Assembly (NCBI GenBank): GCA_030019335.1
Contig: JASEET010000002.1
Location: forward strand, 1-64,000
DNA from: Candidatus Bathyarchaeia archaeon
Lineage (GTDB): Archaea; Thermoproteota; Bathyarchaeia; Bathyarchaeales; Bathycorpusculaceae
Length of the DNA: 64,000 nt
Reading direction: 5' to 3'
Every line of letters starts with the position of its first letter. Position 1 is the stretch's first letter. Positions 17,274 through 25,810 of the stretch are shown in pieces. The notes under the pieces are model-generated. The model worked only from the letters and a program-made list of their open reading frames with translations, did not search any database and was not told the origin of the DNA. Both the position numbers and the translations under genes were made by a program.

Positions 17274-17338
17274 CATGTTAAAACAAAATGAAGAAATTAT
17301 AAAGTAATAGTTTCTACATAAAGGGTTTAGGTGATGTT

Positions 17339-17893
17339 ATGTTAACGAGAGAGGAAGCCCTTAACCTTGTTAAAAAGAACGTCACGAAAAGAAACATTGT
17401 TTACCACATGCTTGCCGTAGAAGCTATCATGAGGAGCCTAGCAAAATATTTCGGAGATGATGAAGACATATGGGGGTTAACTGGCTTGCTGCATGATGTT
17501 GATTATGTGAAAACTGAAAGCACACCGGAAATTCATGGCATTTTGGCTGAAGAAATCTTAAAAGGGCTGGTTTCTACGGAGGTCATCAGAGCTATTAAAG
17601 CCCACAATTTTGAGAACACCAACGTTATGCCAGAAGCCAGAATGGAACAAGCCCTAATTGCTTGCGATTCTATTTCAGGTCTATTAGTTGCTTGTGCTTT
17701 GGTGATGCCTTCGAAGAAACTGGCAGAAGTGAGGATTAAGACTGTGAAAAAGAAGTTTAAGGATAAAGATTTTGCGGGAGGAGCGGACAGAGAAAGAATT
17801 CTCTTCTGCGAGAAGATTGGAGTTCCGAGGGAGAAATTCTTTGAAATTGCTTTGAATGGATTGAAAAATTACGCTGCAGAAATAGGTCTATAG
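17339..17893 (+). CDS. HD-domain metal-dependent hydrolase
   Basis: 184 residues. The N-terminal YHMLAVEAIMRSLAKYFGDD supplies the first histidine, WGLTGLLHDVDYVK the HD pair near residue 51, and HGILAEEIL and IKAHN the later metal ligands. This is the HDIG-type fold of phosphohydrolases that act on nucleotides or phosphoesters. About 65 bases after the radical SAM gene and likely in the same operon; GGGTTTAGGTGATGTT precedes the ATG. Substrate unknown. Confidence 0.88.
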   Translation: MLTREEALNLVKKNVTKRNIVYHMLAVEAIMRSLAKYFGDDEDIWGLTGLLHDVDYVKTESTPEIHGILAEEILKGLVSTEVIRAIKAHNFENTNVMPEARMEQALIACDSISGLLVACALVMPSKKLAEVRIKTVKKKFKDKDFAGGADRERILFCEKIGVPREKFFEIALNGLKNYAAEIGL

Positions 17894-17957
17894 AATGCAT
17901 CCAAATTATTTCTATCATTACGAAGAGTATTGCAATTAAAAACTTATTCTTTGCATA

Positions 17958-17972
17958 GCCTTTATAAAAGGC
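17958..17972. promoter_or_regulatory. symmetric TATA element (GCCTTTATAAAAGGC)
   Basis: An AT core flanked by 6-base inverted arms GCCTTT/AAAGGC. The TTTATAAAA core lies about 28 bases before ATG 17993, the spacing expected for a leaderless archaeal transcript, so it should drive the methyltransferase-like gene and it decides for ATG 17993 over the upstream start at 17930. The symmetry could be a regulator site or chance. Confidence 0.5.
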
Positions 17973-17992
17973 TACATTCGTCATTTTCAAAC

Positions 17993-18618
17993 ATGCTAAC
18001 TGAAACTGTTGTGACCACTTTTCTCCTCGTTTGCTTAGGATGTTTCTTTTCAGTTAACTTACATAACATTTTAAAGGTTCATAAGCGTAGGAGCGGCGTG
18101 AAAACCTTTGCAGAAGTTGAACGCCCCCCAGGTTTTATTGTAGGCCTAGCCGCTGTTGGAACAATAGTTTACTTTCTAGAAGCGCTCTCGTATCCGTTTC
18201 TTGTCTTCACCGGTCTCATTTCTATGCTATGTATTTTTCCTTTTCACTTCCAAGTTCCATTCATGTCTCACACGCAAATTCTAGGCTTAGTTTTAACATC
18301 ATTCGGGTATTTCCTCTTCATTTGGAGCGTGGTTGTTCGAGGCCAATATGCCGTTTCGTGGGAGATGCCCGAGGACCAAAGGCTTGTCACTTGGGGTCCA
18401 TACCGTTATGTGCGGCATCCCTCCTATCTCGGCTATTTCATTATGTTTTCGGTCTCTTCTTTTTATGGCCCAACTTGTTTACGCTTTTTCCACTAGTCGC
18501 GATTCCCGGATACTTCCGCGTTACTTTTGAGGAGGAAAGACTTTTGGTGAAGCGTTTTGGTGATGAATATGTGCAGTATCAGAAGAAGACTGGGCGATTT
18601 ATCCCTAGGTTTCCATGA
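17993..18618 (+). pseudogene. isoprenylcysteine carboxyl methyltransferase-like membrane protein, frameshifted
   Basis: Four or five hydrophobic segments precede the family's C-terminal signature, which is split. The first frame gives WGPYRYVRHPSYLGYFIMFS before drifting to a stop at 18496. The next frame, from about 18450, gives GLFFLWPNLFTLFPLVAIPG, then FEEERLLVKRFGDEYVQYQK. Joined, they read RHPxYxG...EE..L...FG.EY..Y, the PEMT/ICMT pattern that binds SAM and methylates a lipid or cysteine in the membrane. A one-base slip in the T-run near 18446-18452 is the likely break. Full length about 208 residues. Confidence 0.75.
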
Positions 18619-18641
18619 TGCCGAGCGCCCTGAATTATCCA

Positions 18642-20267
18642 CTAAAATTCAGGTTTAGACTTGCCCAACTTTCTGTCTAAGCATGCCTTAACAAAACCGT
18701 AATATTCTGGATCTGGGTTTCCCGGGCGACTTTTGAATTCTCCGTGAAATTGCGAGGCGAAAAAGAAGAAGTGGTCGGGCTGTTCCAGAATCTCCATCCT
18801 TCTGCCGTCTGGGCTTCTTCCCGAAAACGTTAAGCCGTTTTTTTCAAGCCTCTCCGAGTAGTCTAGGTTAACTTCGAATCTGTGGCGGTGGCGCTCGTAG
18901 ATCGCCTCACTCTTGTAAAGGGTGTACGCGACAGTGTCTGGTTTTATGATTATTTTGTGTGCGCCTAAGCGCATGGTGGCACCCTTATATTCTATTCCTC
19001 TCTGTTCGGGCATCAAGTCAATCACTGGATGAGGCGATTTCGGATTGATTTCGGTGCTGTTCGCTTCTTTCAACCCGCAAACATTACGCGCGAACTCTAT
19101 CACGGCGAGCTGGAAGCCGTAGCATATCCCCAGAAAAGGTATGTCTTTTTCCCTTGCAAACTTAATCGCCGTTATTTTTCCCTCAGTGCCTCTCGGACCG
19201 AAACCATACGGGACAAAAACTCCGTCAAACTCCTTGAGAACCTCCGCCTCTTTTGGGTTCTGCTCAAATTTTTCGGCTTCAATGTAATGTATGGAGACTT
19301 TTGTTCTACATGCTGCCCCAGCGTGCCGCAGAGCCTCGTTCATGCTTATGTAGCTGTCCACTAATCCGGCATACTTGCCGACTAGGGCAATTCTCACCTC
19401 GTGCTCTGGGTTCAATGCAGCGTCTACAAAGTTTTTCAATTCGGAGAAGTCTGGTTCACGCTCTGAGAAGCCGAGTCTTTTGCAGACAAATTCGCCCATT
19501 CCCTGCTCGTCCAAGATGAGAGGAACCTGATAGATCGACTGAACATTATATGAGCAGAAAACAGCATCCTCAGATATCGTGCCGAACAAGGCTATCTTCC
19601 TCAAAGCCTCGGAATCTATCATTTTTCTGCATCTGGCGACGATAATGTCCGGCTGAATGCCTATGCGCCTTAACTCGTTAACGCTGTGCTGAAGCGGTTT
19701 TGTTTTCATCTCCTTTGTAACATCTAAAATCGGCACCAAAGCCACGTGCACGTACAACGTGTTCTCGTAGCCCTCTTCCAAACGCATCTGCCGAATAGCC
19801 TCCAGAAAGGGCAAGCCCTCTATGTCGCCAACCGTGCCACCGATCTCCGTCAAAGCAACATCCACGTTAGAACGTTCGGCAACGGAGCGTATACGATTCT
19901 TAATCTCATCGGTTACATGCGGCACGATCTGCACACATCTTCCGAGAAAGTCGCCTCTTCGCTCTTTCTCAATAACCTCCTTGTACACCATGCCTGTTGT
20001 GATGTTGTTCTCCTTTTTCAAGTTCAGATCGAGAAAACGCTCGTACCCTCCCAGGTCTAGGTCCGTTTCGCCTCCGTCGTCAGTCACGTACACCTCGCCG
20101 TGCATGTAGGGATTCATCGTTCCAGCGTCAACGTTCACGTAAGGATCGATCTTTATGACGGTGACCTTGTAGCCTCTCGCTTGGAGCATCTTACCTATAG
20201 AAGAGGTTACAACACCCTTTCCAACGGAGCTCAGCACGCCGCCCGTGACAAAAACATACTTGACCAT
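18642..20267 (-). CDS. pyrG: CTP synthase
   Basis: About 541 residues. Makes CTP from UTP, ATP and glutamine. The synthetase domain begins VKYVFVTGGVLSSVGKGVVT with the P-loop, followed by DPYVNVDAGTMNPYMHGEVY and LTEIGGTVGDIEGLPFLEAI. The class I amidotransferase domain has LGICYGFQLAVIEFARNVCG (nucleophile Cys) and FASQFHGEFKSRPGNPDPEY (catalytic His/Glu). Frame extends to 20297, but the start at 20267 (MVKYVFVTGG) matches the family. The gene looks more G+C-rich than its neighbours, which may simply reflect conservation. Next to a NUDIX gene on the same strand. Confidence 0.96.
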   Translation of the reverse strand: MVKYVFVTGGVLSSVGKGVVTSSIGKMLQARGYKVTVIKIDPYVNVDAGTMNPYMHGEVYVTDDGGETDLDLGGYERFLDLNLKKENNITTGMVYKEVIEKERRGDFLGRCVQIVPHVTDEIKNRIRSVAERSNVDVALTEIGGTVGDIEGLPFLEAIRQMRLEEGYENTLYVHVALVPILDVTKEMKTKPLQHSVNELRRIGIQPDIIVARCRKMIDSEALRKIALFGTISEDAVFCSYNVQSIYQVPLILDEQGMGEFVCKRLGFSEREPDFSELKNFVDAALNPEHEVRIALVGKYAGLVDSYISMNEALRHAGAACRTKVSIHYIEAEKFEQNPKEAEVLKEFDGVFVPYGFGPRGTEGKITAIKFAREKDIPFLGICYGFQLAVIEFARNVCGLKEANSTEINPKSPHPVIDLMPEQRGIEYKGATMRLGAHKIIIKPDTVAYTLYKSEAIYERHRHRFEVNLDYSERLEKNGLTFSGRSPDGRRMEILEQPDHFFFFASQFHGEFKSRPGNPDPEYYGFVKACLDRKLGKSKPEF

Positions 20268-20306
20268 ACCAGCTTTTCCTCGCAATAACAAAACCATAAA
20301 CTGGAA

Positions 20307-20909
20307 TTAGCATTTAAATCCTTTTGCTAAAAGCATAGCTCTGGAAACGAACGGACAAACTTCATGCTTTTCTAAAAGTCTCTTCGCTGAAGCCAGTAGA
20401 GCGGCTACGGCGAGAGCGGCACCAAAACACTCGCCCTCCAACAGTTTCTGAAGCACTGATTTAAAATCTACCAGCTCAACTTGTACTATTTCATCTGGGT
20501 TGAAACTGCTTTTCGCCTTAACAGCTTTGGCAAAAAATACGTCCACAATTGCTTGGCTGCTTGGACCGAGGCTAAATTTTCCGATCTAGTCAAGTCTTTC
20601 AGCGGTGAAACCTGTTTCTTCTTCTAATTCTCTCAAGGCTGCCTGCGAAGGTGTTTCTCCGTTTTCTATGGCTCCTCCAGGTATATCGTATACAACCTCT
20701 CGAAGGGGGTGCCTATACTGTTTAGTTAGAACCATACTCTTGTCCTCTGTGAAGGCTGCTACAGCGACTATTCCGCTGCTCTTGAAGTAGACGTATTCGG
20801 AGGTCGAGCCATCGGCGAATTCCAAAATATCTTCTAAGATTATCGTACCATGCTTATTATAGATCGACTTAGATTTCAGTACTTTGACCTTGCTAAACTT
20901 GTAGCTCAA
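20307..20909 (-). pseudogene. NUDIX hydrolase (ADP-ribose pyrophosphatase type) with an in-frame TAG
   Basis: One open frame of about 200 codons is cut by a single TAG at 20586-20588. Before it: KQYRHPLREVVYDIPGGAIE, then NGETPSQAALRELEEETGFT, a complete Nudix box GX5EX7REUXEEXGU. After it, in the same frame: IGKFSLGPSSQAIVDVFFAK, then DEIVQVELVDFKSVLQKLLE and the usual ALAVAALLASAKRLLE end. Relatives hydrolyse ADP-ribose and similar nucleotides. The stop replaces one residue between RLD and IGKF. Explanations: nonsense mutation, sequencing error, or readthrough (TAG can encode pyrrolysine in some archaea, although TAG ends several genes here, such as gcvPB). Confidence 0.85.
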
Positions 20910-20995
20910 ATTTTCACCAACCTTTTAATTCTTCTGCTATCGTTATTTAATCTTTAAAATTATACTGGTTCAAGACTGGTCTTTCCAATAGTCGC

Positions 20996-21403
20996 TTACT
21001 TCTGTAAGCGTTCAGCCTGACCTATGATTGAATTTAGCTGTTGCTTGTTAAGCGATAAACCGTGAAGGAATCTCCCGCGAACTTTCAAGTCTTTCAAAAC
21101 CGTTTCCTTGATAGATAATGGCTTGTCAAATTTTAAGATGTACTTGAATTCTAAAGCCTTCTTCCATCCCCGTTTTTCGCATTCGCGCCGTTCCTCTTCG
21201 GAAAGCTCATCCCTCTCGTAAACGTTTTCTATCACGCCGTAACCAACGACAGCGTCACCAACACTGGTTTTATGCATGAATATTATTGTTTGTCCCGGGC
21301 GCCATTTTCTGCGGAATCCTGTATAGTAGACTGCTAGGTCGAAAACTTGGTCAACCCACTCCTTTGTTGCTATTCTTAAGATGTAACCTTCAGCTTCCTT
21401 CAT
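20996..21403 (-). CDS. PUA/EVE-like domain protein
   Basis: 135 residues. YILRIATKEWVDQVFDLAVY near the start, RKWRPGQTIIFMHKTSVGDA near 33 and VVGYGVIENVYERDELSEEE near 52 follow the beta-barrel layout of PUA-like EVE/ASCH domains, which bind modified nucleotides or RNA. A helical tail SLNKQQLNSIIGQAERL ends it. No catalytic motif seen, so a binding role is inferred. Just upstream of the dehydrogenase at 21422 on the same strand (18-base gap). Confidence 0.6.
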   Translation of the reverse strand: MKEAEGYILRIATKEWVDQVFDLAVYYTGFRRKWRPGQTIIFMHKTSVGDAVVGYGVIENVYERDELSEEERRECEKRGWKKALEFKYILKFDKPLSIKETVLKDLKVRGRFLHGLSLNKQQLNSIIGQAERLQK

Positions 21404-21421
21404 AAAGCTCTCACGTTCACG

Positions 21422-22450
21422 TTAGGGGTTTATGGTTATTTTTATTTCGGTTTTGGATGTGGAGAGTATTTCGAAGGCTTCTTTGATGTCTTCCAGCCTT
21501 ATTTTACGTGTTATAAGTGGTTTCACATTGATTGTTCCTGAGGCCATTAGATTTAGGGCTTTTCTGAAATGTAAAGGTATTGCATGGAAAGTGCCTAGGA
21601 CTGTTATTTCTCCGTAATGAAGCAGTTCCGTGTTAACTTTAATTTCTGTTCCGGGTGGGCATCCGCCAAACTCTAGGACGGTTCCGCCGTTTCTAACAAG
21701 TTTCAGGGCTTGCTCCCAAGTCGCTGGTAATCCTATGGCTTCGATTACAACGTCTGCACCATACCCATCTGTTAATCGCCGAACCTTTTCCACAACGTTC
21801 TCTCTTCCAGCATTAATCGTTTCACCCGCACCGAGTTTTTCTGCAAAGTTCAGTCGTTCATCCACAAGGTCTATGATGATTATTTTTCCAGCACCAATTT
21901 TTTTAACGGTCAACAGATGCAGTAATCCTATTGGTCCAGCACCAATTATTGCTACGGTGTCACCAAGTTTTACCTTTGCCTTCTCAACTCCATGTAACAC
22001 GCATGCTAACGGTTCAGTGATTGCTGCTTCCTCAAAAGAAACATGTTGCGGAATTTCTTGCATGTTCACCAGAACCATGCGGGCTGGAACCTTGATGTAT
22101 TCTGCGTAGGCTCCCCAAAGCCAAATCATGTTTTCGCAAAGGTTGTACTTGCCTTTCTGGCACATCTTGCAATGCAGACATGGAGCACTGTTACCAGCAC
22201 GGACACGCATGCCCTTTTCTGGCCATTCTAAGCCTTCACCTACATCCACCACTTCGCCTGCCCATTCATGCCCGAAGATTGTCGGAAGTTTTATGACCTT
22301 TTCAACGTAGCCTCTTTGGAAGATTTTTAGGTCTGTGCCACAAGTTGTAGCTGCTTTAACCTTGACGAGGGCTTCACCAGCCTCAACTCTTGGCACTTCA
22401 ACATCTTCAACTCTTAGGTCTTTTACACCGTAAAGCATGGCTGCCTTCAT
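21422..22450 (-). CDS. zinc-dependent alcohol/polyol dehydrogenase (MDR family), copy 1
   Basis: 342 residues. Catalytic zinc site: TTCGTDLKIF near residue 36 and GHEWAGEVVDVGEG near 60. The structural zinc loop CLHCKMCQKGKYNLCEN near 97 has all four cysteines. NAD-binding motif VAIIGAGPIGLLHLLTVKKI near 167, ending in an acidic IIDLVDERLNFAEKLGA that favours NAD. Most like threonine, sorbitol and butanediol dehydrogenases. It sits in tandem with a similar gene (6 bases apart) and near acetoin/pyruvate-dehydrogenase-like genes. Exact substrate not known. Confidence 0.9.
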   Translation of the reverse strand: MKAAMLYGVKDLRVEDVEVPRVEAGEALVKVKAATTCGTDLKIFQRGYVEKVIKLPTIFGHEWAGEVVDVGEGLEWPEKGMRVRAGNSAPCLHCKMCQKGKYNLCENMIWLWGAYAEYIKVPARMVLVNMQEIPQHVSFEEAAITEPLACVLHGVEKAKVKLGDTVAIIGAGPIGLLHLLTVKKIGAGKIIIIDLVDERLNFAEKLGAGETINAGRENVVEKVRRLTDGYGADVVIEAIGLPATWEQALKLVRNGGTVLEFGGCPPGTEIKVNTELLHYGEITVLGTFHAIPLHFRKALNLMASGTINVKPLITRKIRLEDIKEAFEILSTSKTEIKITINP

Positions 22451-22456
22451 ATGACA

Positions 22457-23482
22457 TCACTCGTTCAAAACCATAACTTTCAAACTTTCCTTATTTTCTA
22501 ACGCTGTTTTAAATGCTTTAGTGGCATCCACAAGTCTAAAACGATGAGTTATCAACTCTTTCACGTTTATTCTGCCAGAATTTATGAGTTCTAACGCCGT
22601 TCTCGTTTCTAAATGCGAGGTTGAATAGGAAGGAATTATCTGGACTTCTGAGAAAAACAGTTCTTTTAGACTTAACTGCAGATATTTTCCAGGCTGAATA
22701 GGCGCAAAAACACAGAGTTTTCCACCTTTACGGCAAACGTTTACGCCAGTTTTATATGCCTCTAAATTTGGTGCAGTAACAATTGCAAAGTCTACACCTC
22801 TTCCATCAGTTTCAGCATTAACAACCTCGGTTAAGTCTTCGTTTTCTGGATTAACTGTGATATCTGCTCCAAATTTTTTCGCTACGTTCAGCCGATAGTC
22901 AATTAGGTCACTCACAATTGTTTTTGCAGCTCCGAAGATTTTTGACAGGACTGTATGGATTATTCCTGTTGTTCCGGCACCAATTATCGCTACAGAGTCG
23001 CCTGTTTGGATTTTGCATTTTTTAATGGCTCTCAAGCAGCAGCCGACTGGTTCAATAAGAGTGGCTTCTTCAAAGGATACATTCTCTGGAATTTTTAAAG
23101 TGTCTATTTGAAGGTTTAGGGTTGGAACTTTGAAGTATTCCGCGAATCCGCCCGGTTCAATGTTTGTTTTATGGAATTGCTCGCATAAAGTGTAGTCTCC
23201 ATGTAGGCAGTAATGGCATGTTAAACAAGCCACATGGTGATGCACAAAAACTCTGTCATCAACACTGAAGCCTTTAACCTTGTTTCCTTTTTTGGCGATT
23301 ATTCCTGCTGGTTCGTGCCCTAGAACTAATGGAGCACGACTTTTTAGATACCAATCCATCAGGTCTGAGCCGCAGATTCCACAAGCCTTCATCTCTACTA
23401 GAACTTCGTCTTCGCCTATTTCGGGTATAGGCATTTCCTCTATTCTTATGTCTTTTTGGCTGTAATACGTGGCAGCTTTCAT
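22457..23482 (-). CDS. zinc-dependent alcohol/polyol dehydrogenase (MDR family), copy 2
   Basis: 341 residues. GICGSDLMDWYLKSRAPLVL near residue 36 and GHEPAGIIAKKGNKVKGFSV hold the catalytic zinc ligands. CLTCHYCLHGDYTLCEQFH near 90 carries the structural zinc cysteines. VAIIGAGTTGIIHTVLSKIF near 165 is the Rossmann motif, with VSDLIDYRLNVAKKFGA giving the NAD-favouring acidic residue. Clearly a diverged paralogue of the next gene, probably with a different alcohol substrate. Begins 79 bases from a divergent cupin fragment. A role in oxidising a diol such as butanediol is an inference from the E1/E2 neighbours. Confidence 0.9.
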   Translation of the reverse strand: MKAATYYSQKDIRIEEMPIPEIGEDEVLVEMKACGICGSDLMDWYLKSRAPLVLGHEPAGIIAKKGNKVKGFSVDDRVFVHHHVACLTCHYCLHGDYTLCEQFHKTNIEPGGFAEYFKVPTLNLQIDTLKIPENVSFEEATLIEPVGCCLRAIKKCKIQTGDSVAIIGAGTTGIIHTVLSKIFGAAKTIVSDLIDYRLNVAKKFGADITVNPENEDLTEVVNAETDGRGVDFAIVTAPNLEAYKTGVNVCRKGGKLCVFAPIQPGKYLQLSLKELFFSEVQIIPSYSTSHLETRTALELINSGRINVKELITHRFRLVDATKAFKTALENKESLKVMVLNE

Positions 23483-23560
23483 TTCAGCTCAATCGTTTTT
23501 CTATAGTTAAGCACTTAAGACTTTCCAAAATACTAGTTTACCACCTGTGGGTGAGAAGTG

Positions 23561-23704
23561 ATGTATGTAGCAAGTGTGGATGAGGTTGAAGAAATTGAAA
23601 TGAGTGCGGAGAGTGCACGTAACGTAAAAGTTAGGTATTTACTGCATGAAGGCGTAGGAGCCAAAAAACTTCAGTTCTTATGCACGAAGGAAATGGTTGA
23701 GTAA
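23561..23704 (+). pseudogene. N-terminal remnant of a cupin protein
   Basis: 47 codons from ATG 23561 to TAA 23702-23704: MYVASVDEVEEIEMSAESAR, then NVKVRYLLHEGVGAKKLQFL. This looks like the start of single-domain archaeal cupins, in which VRYLLHEGVGAKNLQLRLFT leads into the histidine motifs. Everything after residue ~40, including all metal-binding histidines, is gone. A deletion between here and the E2 gene is inferred. The ORF is too short to work as a cupin. Confidence 0.55.
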
Positions 23705-23709
23705 AAATC

Positions 23710-24819
23710 TTAGCCTTCAAACCCCAAAGTTTCTTCAATTTTCTCTTTAATCTTTCGCAGGAATTCAGCGGCTGGAGCACCGTCCACAATCCTGTGGTCA
23801 TATGAAAGGCTTAAAGTCATGAACGGTTTCGTTTCGATTTTTCCACTAATTACAATTGGTTTTTCAACGATTTTTCCAACGCCGAGTATGGCTGCTTCAG
23901 GTGGATTAATTATTGGTGTGAAGAATTCAACTCCATACATGCCTAGATTGGTGATTGTAAAGGTTCCGCCACTTAGGTCTTCCCTTGTAAGCTTTCCTTG
24001 TCTGGCTTTTTCCGTCAACTCCTTAATGGTTGCGTCTATTTCCTTCAAGGATTTCCTGTCAGCGTTCTGTATAACTGGAACAACTAAGCCGTATTCTGTG
24101 GCAACAGCCACACCCACGTTCACGTCCTCAAAAATTTTTATCTGGTTTTCTTCAAACATTGAGTTTATTATGGGATGTTCGGTTAATGCTTTTGCAACAG
24201 CCTTCACAAGAATAGCCGTATAAGACACTTCCAGTTTCTCGTGTAATTCTGTAGCTTTAGAAACGTCAACCTCCATCGTTATTGTGCTGTGTGGGGCAGT
24301 TTTAAAGCTCAAAGAAACCCGCTCGGCAGAGGTCTTTCTGAAACCACTTAGTGGAATGATTTCTTTGACTTTCGGCAGAATCCCACGGGTCTCCTCAACA
24401 AATCTTCTAACATCCTCTTCAACTATTCTTCCTTCAGGTCCGCTACCCTTAACAAGCGATAGGTCTATTCCGTACTCTCTTGCTAAACGTTTTGCAGCCG
24501 GAGAAGCCAAAACCCTCTTTTCAGCTTCCTCAACCGTTTGAGGTACTTCAGCAAGTATTTCTGTCTCTGAAAAAAGCTCGTCCGGAGCTGTTATAACGGC
24601 TAGAACCGCGTTAACTGGAGCGTCAACACCTTCCTCCACTAGAATTTTTCGCAGTATTCCAGAAGCTGGTGCTTCCAAATCATATGTTGCTTTTTCCGAA
24701 AGCACTTCTACTATTGGTTCACCCTTCTCAACAATGTCACCCTCTTTTTTGTACCATATGCCAACAGTGCCTTCCTTCATCGTTAGGCTGAGTCTCGGCA
24801 TAACAACTTTTGTTACCAT
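23710..24819 (-). CDS. dihydrolipoamide acyltransferase (E2) of a 2-oxoacid/acetoin dehydrogenase
   Basis: 369 residues in three parts. Lipoyl domain at 1-75 with the lipoylated lysine in VLSEKATYDLEAPASG near 44. Peripheral-subunit-binding domain at about 107-145: LASPAAKRLAREYGIDLSLV, then GSGPEGRIVEEDV. Catalytic domain at ~150-369 ending in LSYDHRIVDGAPAAEFL, the HxxxDG active site. It transfers an acyl group from E1 to CoA. Only one lipoyl domain. Its stop/starts are one base apart from E1-beta, so translated together. No E3 (lipoamide dehydrogenase) gene in the window. Needs lipoylation; see the radical SAM pair near 56-58 kb. Confidence 0.94.
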   Translation of the reverse strand: MVTKVVMPRLSLTMKEGTVGIWYKKEGDIVEKGEPIVEVLSEKATYDLEAPASGILRKILVEEGVDAPVNAVLAVITAPDELFSETEILAEVPQTVEEAEKRVLASPAAKRLAREYGIDLSLVKGSGPEGRIVEEDVRRFVEETRGILPKVKEIIPLSGFRKTSAERVSLSFKTAPHSTITMEVDVSKATELHEKLEVSYTAILVKAVAKALTEHPIINSMFEENQIKIFEDVNVGVAVATEYGLVVPVIQNADRKSLKEIDATIKELTEKARQGKLTREDLSGGTFTITNLGMYGVEFFTPIINPPEAAILGVGKIVEKPIVISGKIETKPFMTLSLSYDHRIVDGAPAAEFLRKIKEKIEETLGFEG

Positions 24820-24820
24820 T

Positions 24821-25795
24821 TTAGACGACTTCCTTAACTGCGTTGATTATGGCTTTCTCGTCTGGAATTACGTATTGTTCAAGCGGTGGGCTAAACGGGA
24901 TGGGCGTGTCTGGCTCGGCTACACGTTTTATCGGTGCATCCAAATAGTCTATAGCTTCCTCAGCCACTACAGCGGCGATTTCGGCGCTTACACCAGCGGT
25001 TTTGCAGTCTTCGTTTACAATAATTATTCTTCCAGTTTTCTTAACAGATTTGATTATTGCTTGCTTATCTAGTGGCGCCAAGGTTCTGGGGTCAACAACT
25101 TCTACGCTTATGCCTTCACCTTCAAGTTCTTCGGCTGCGTTAAGGGCTTTATGAACCATGTATAAAGTAGCCACCACTGTCACGTCTGCTCCCTCTCTTT
25201 TTATGTCCGCAATCCCGAAAGGAACCATGTATTCTTCTTCTGGAACCTCACCCTCGATGGGATACAACAGTTTATGTTCACAGAAGAATACGGGGTTGCT
25301 GCCACGTATAGCCGTTTTCAAAAGTCCTTTCGCATCATAGGGTGTTGATGGGACAGCCACGTACAAGCCTGGAACGTGCATGAACCACGCTTCTAGGCTT
25401 TGCGAGTGGTGAGCTGCTATGTTTACTCCGGCTCCGAAAGGTGTTCTAATCACAAGCGGAACCTTCACTTGACCACCGAACATGTAGTGTATTTTTGCTG
25501 CTTGGTTTGCAATCTGATCCATTGCTAAGGCTGTCAAGTCTCCAAACATTATTTCCGCTACTGGACGCATACCAGTTATTGCAGCACCTACAGCCGCGCC
25601 AATTATGGCGGATTCTGATATTGGCGTGTCTCTCACTCTTTCGTCTCCAAATTCCTCTGCCAATCCTTCCGTAACTTTGAAGGCTCCTCCCCAGTATCTG
25701 CCAACATCTTCGCCTAATAGAAAGACTGTTGGATCTCTGCGCATTTCTTCGCGTAATGCTTCGCGTAGTGCTTCTCTATAAGAGATTTTTCGCAT
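24821..25795 (-). CDS. 2-oxoacid/acetoin dehydrogenase E1 component, beta subunit
   Basis: 324 residues, full length for the family. LREEMRRDPTVFLLGEDVGR near the start contributes the Glu that activates thiamine diphosphate. VRDTPISESAIIGAAVGAAI near 54 and MFGGQVKVPLVIRTPFGAGV near 104 are standard transketolase-like motifs, and ISVEVVDPRTLAPLDKQAII lies in the C-terminal domain. Forms an alpha2beta2 tetramer with the product of the upstream gene. Substrate could be pyruvate, branched-chain 2-oxoacids or acetoin; motifs alone do not decide. Confidence 0.95.
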   Translation of the reverse strand: MRKISYREALREALREEMRRDPTVFLLGEDVGRYWGGAFKVTEGLAEEFGDERVRDTPISESAIIGAAVGAAITGMRPVAEIMFGDLTALAMDQIANQAAKIHYMFGGQVKVPLVIRTPFGAGVNIAAHHSQSLEAWFMHVPGLYVAVPSTPYDAKGLLKTAIRGSNPVFFCEHKLLYPIEGEVPEEEYMVPFGIADIKREGADVTVVATLYMVHKALNAAEELEGEGISVEVVDPRTLAPLDKQAIIKSVKKTGRIIIVNEDCKTAGVSAEIAAVVAEEAIDYLDAPIKRVAEPDTPIPFSPPLEQYVIPDEKAIINAVKEVV

Positions 25796-25810
25796 ATCTT
25801 ATTCCTCTAT

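Noticed and set aside
19029-20288. Plus-strand ORFs opposite pyrG
   Set aside because: Antisense shadows of a highly conserved gene.
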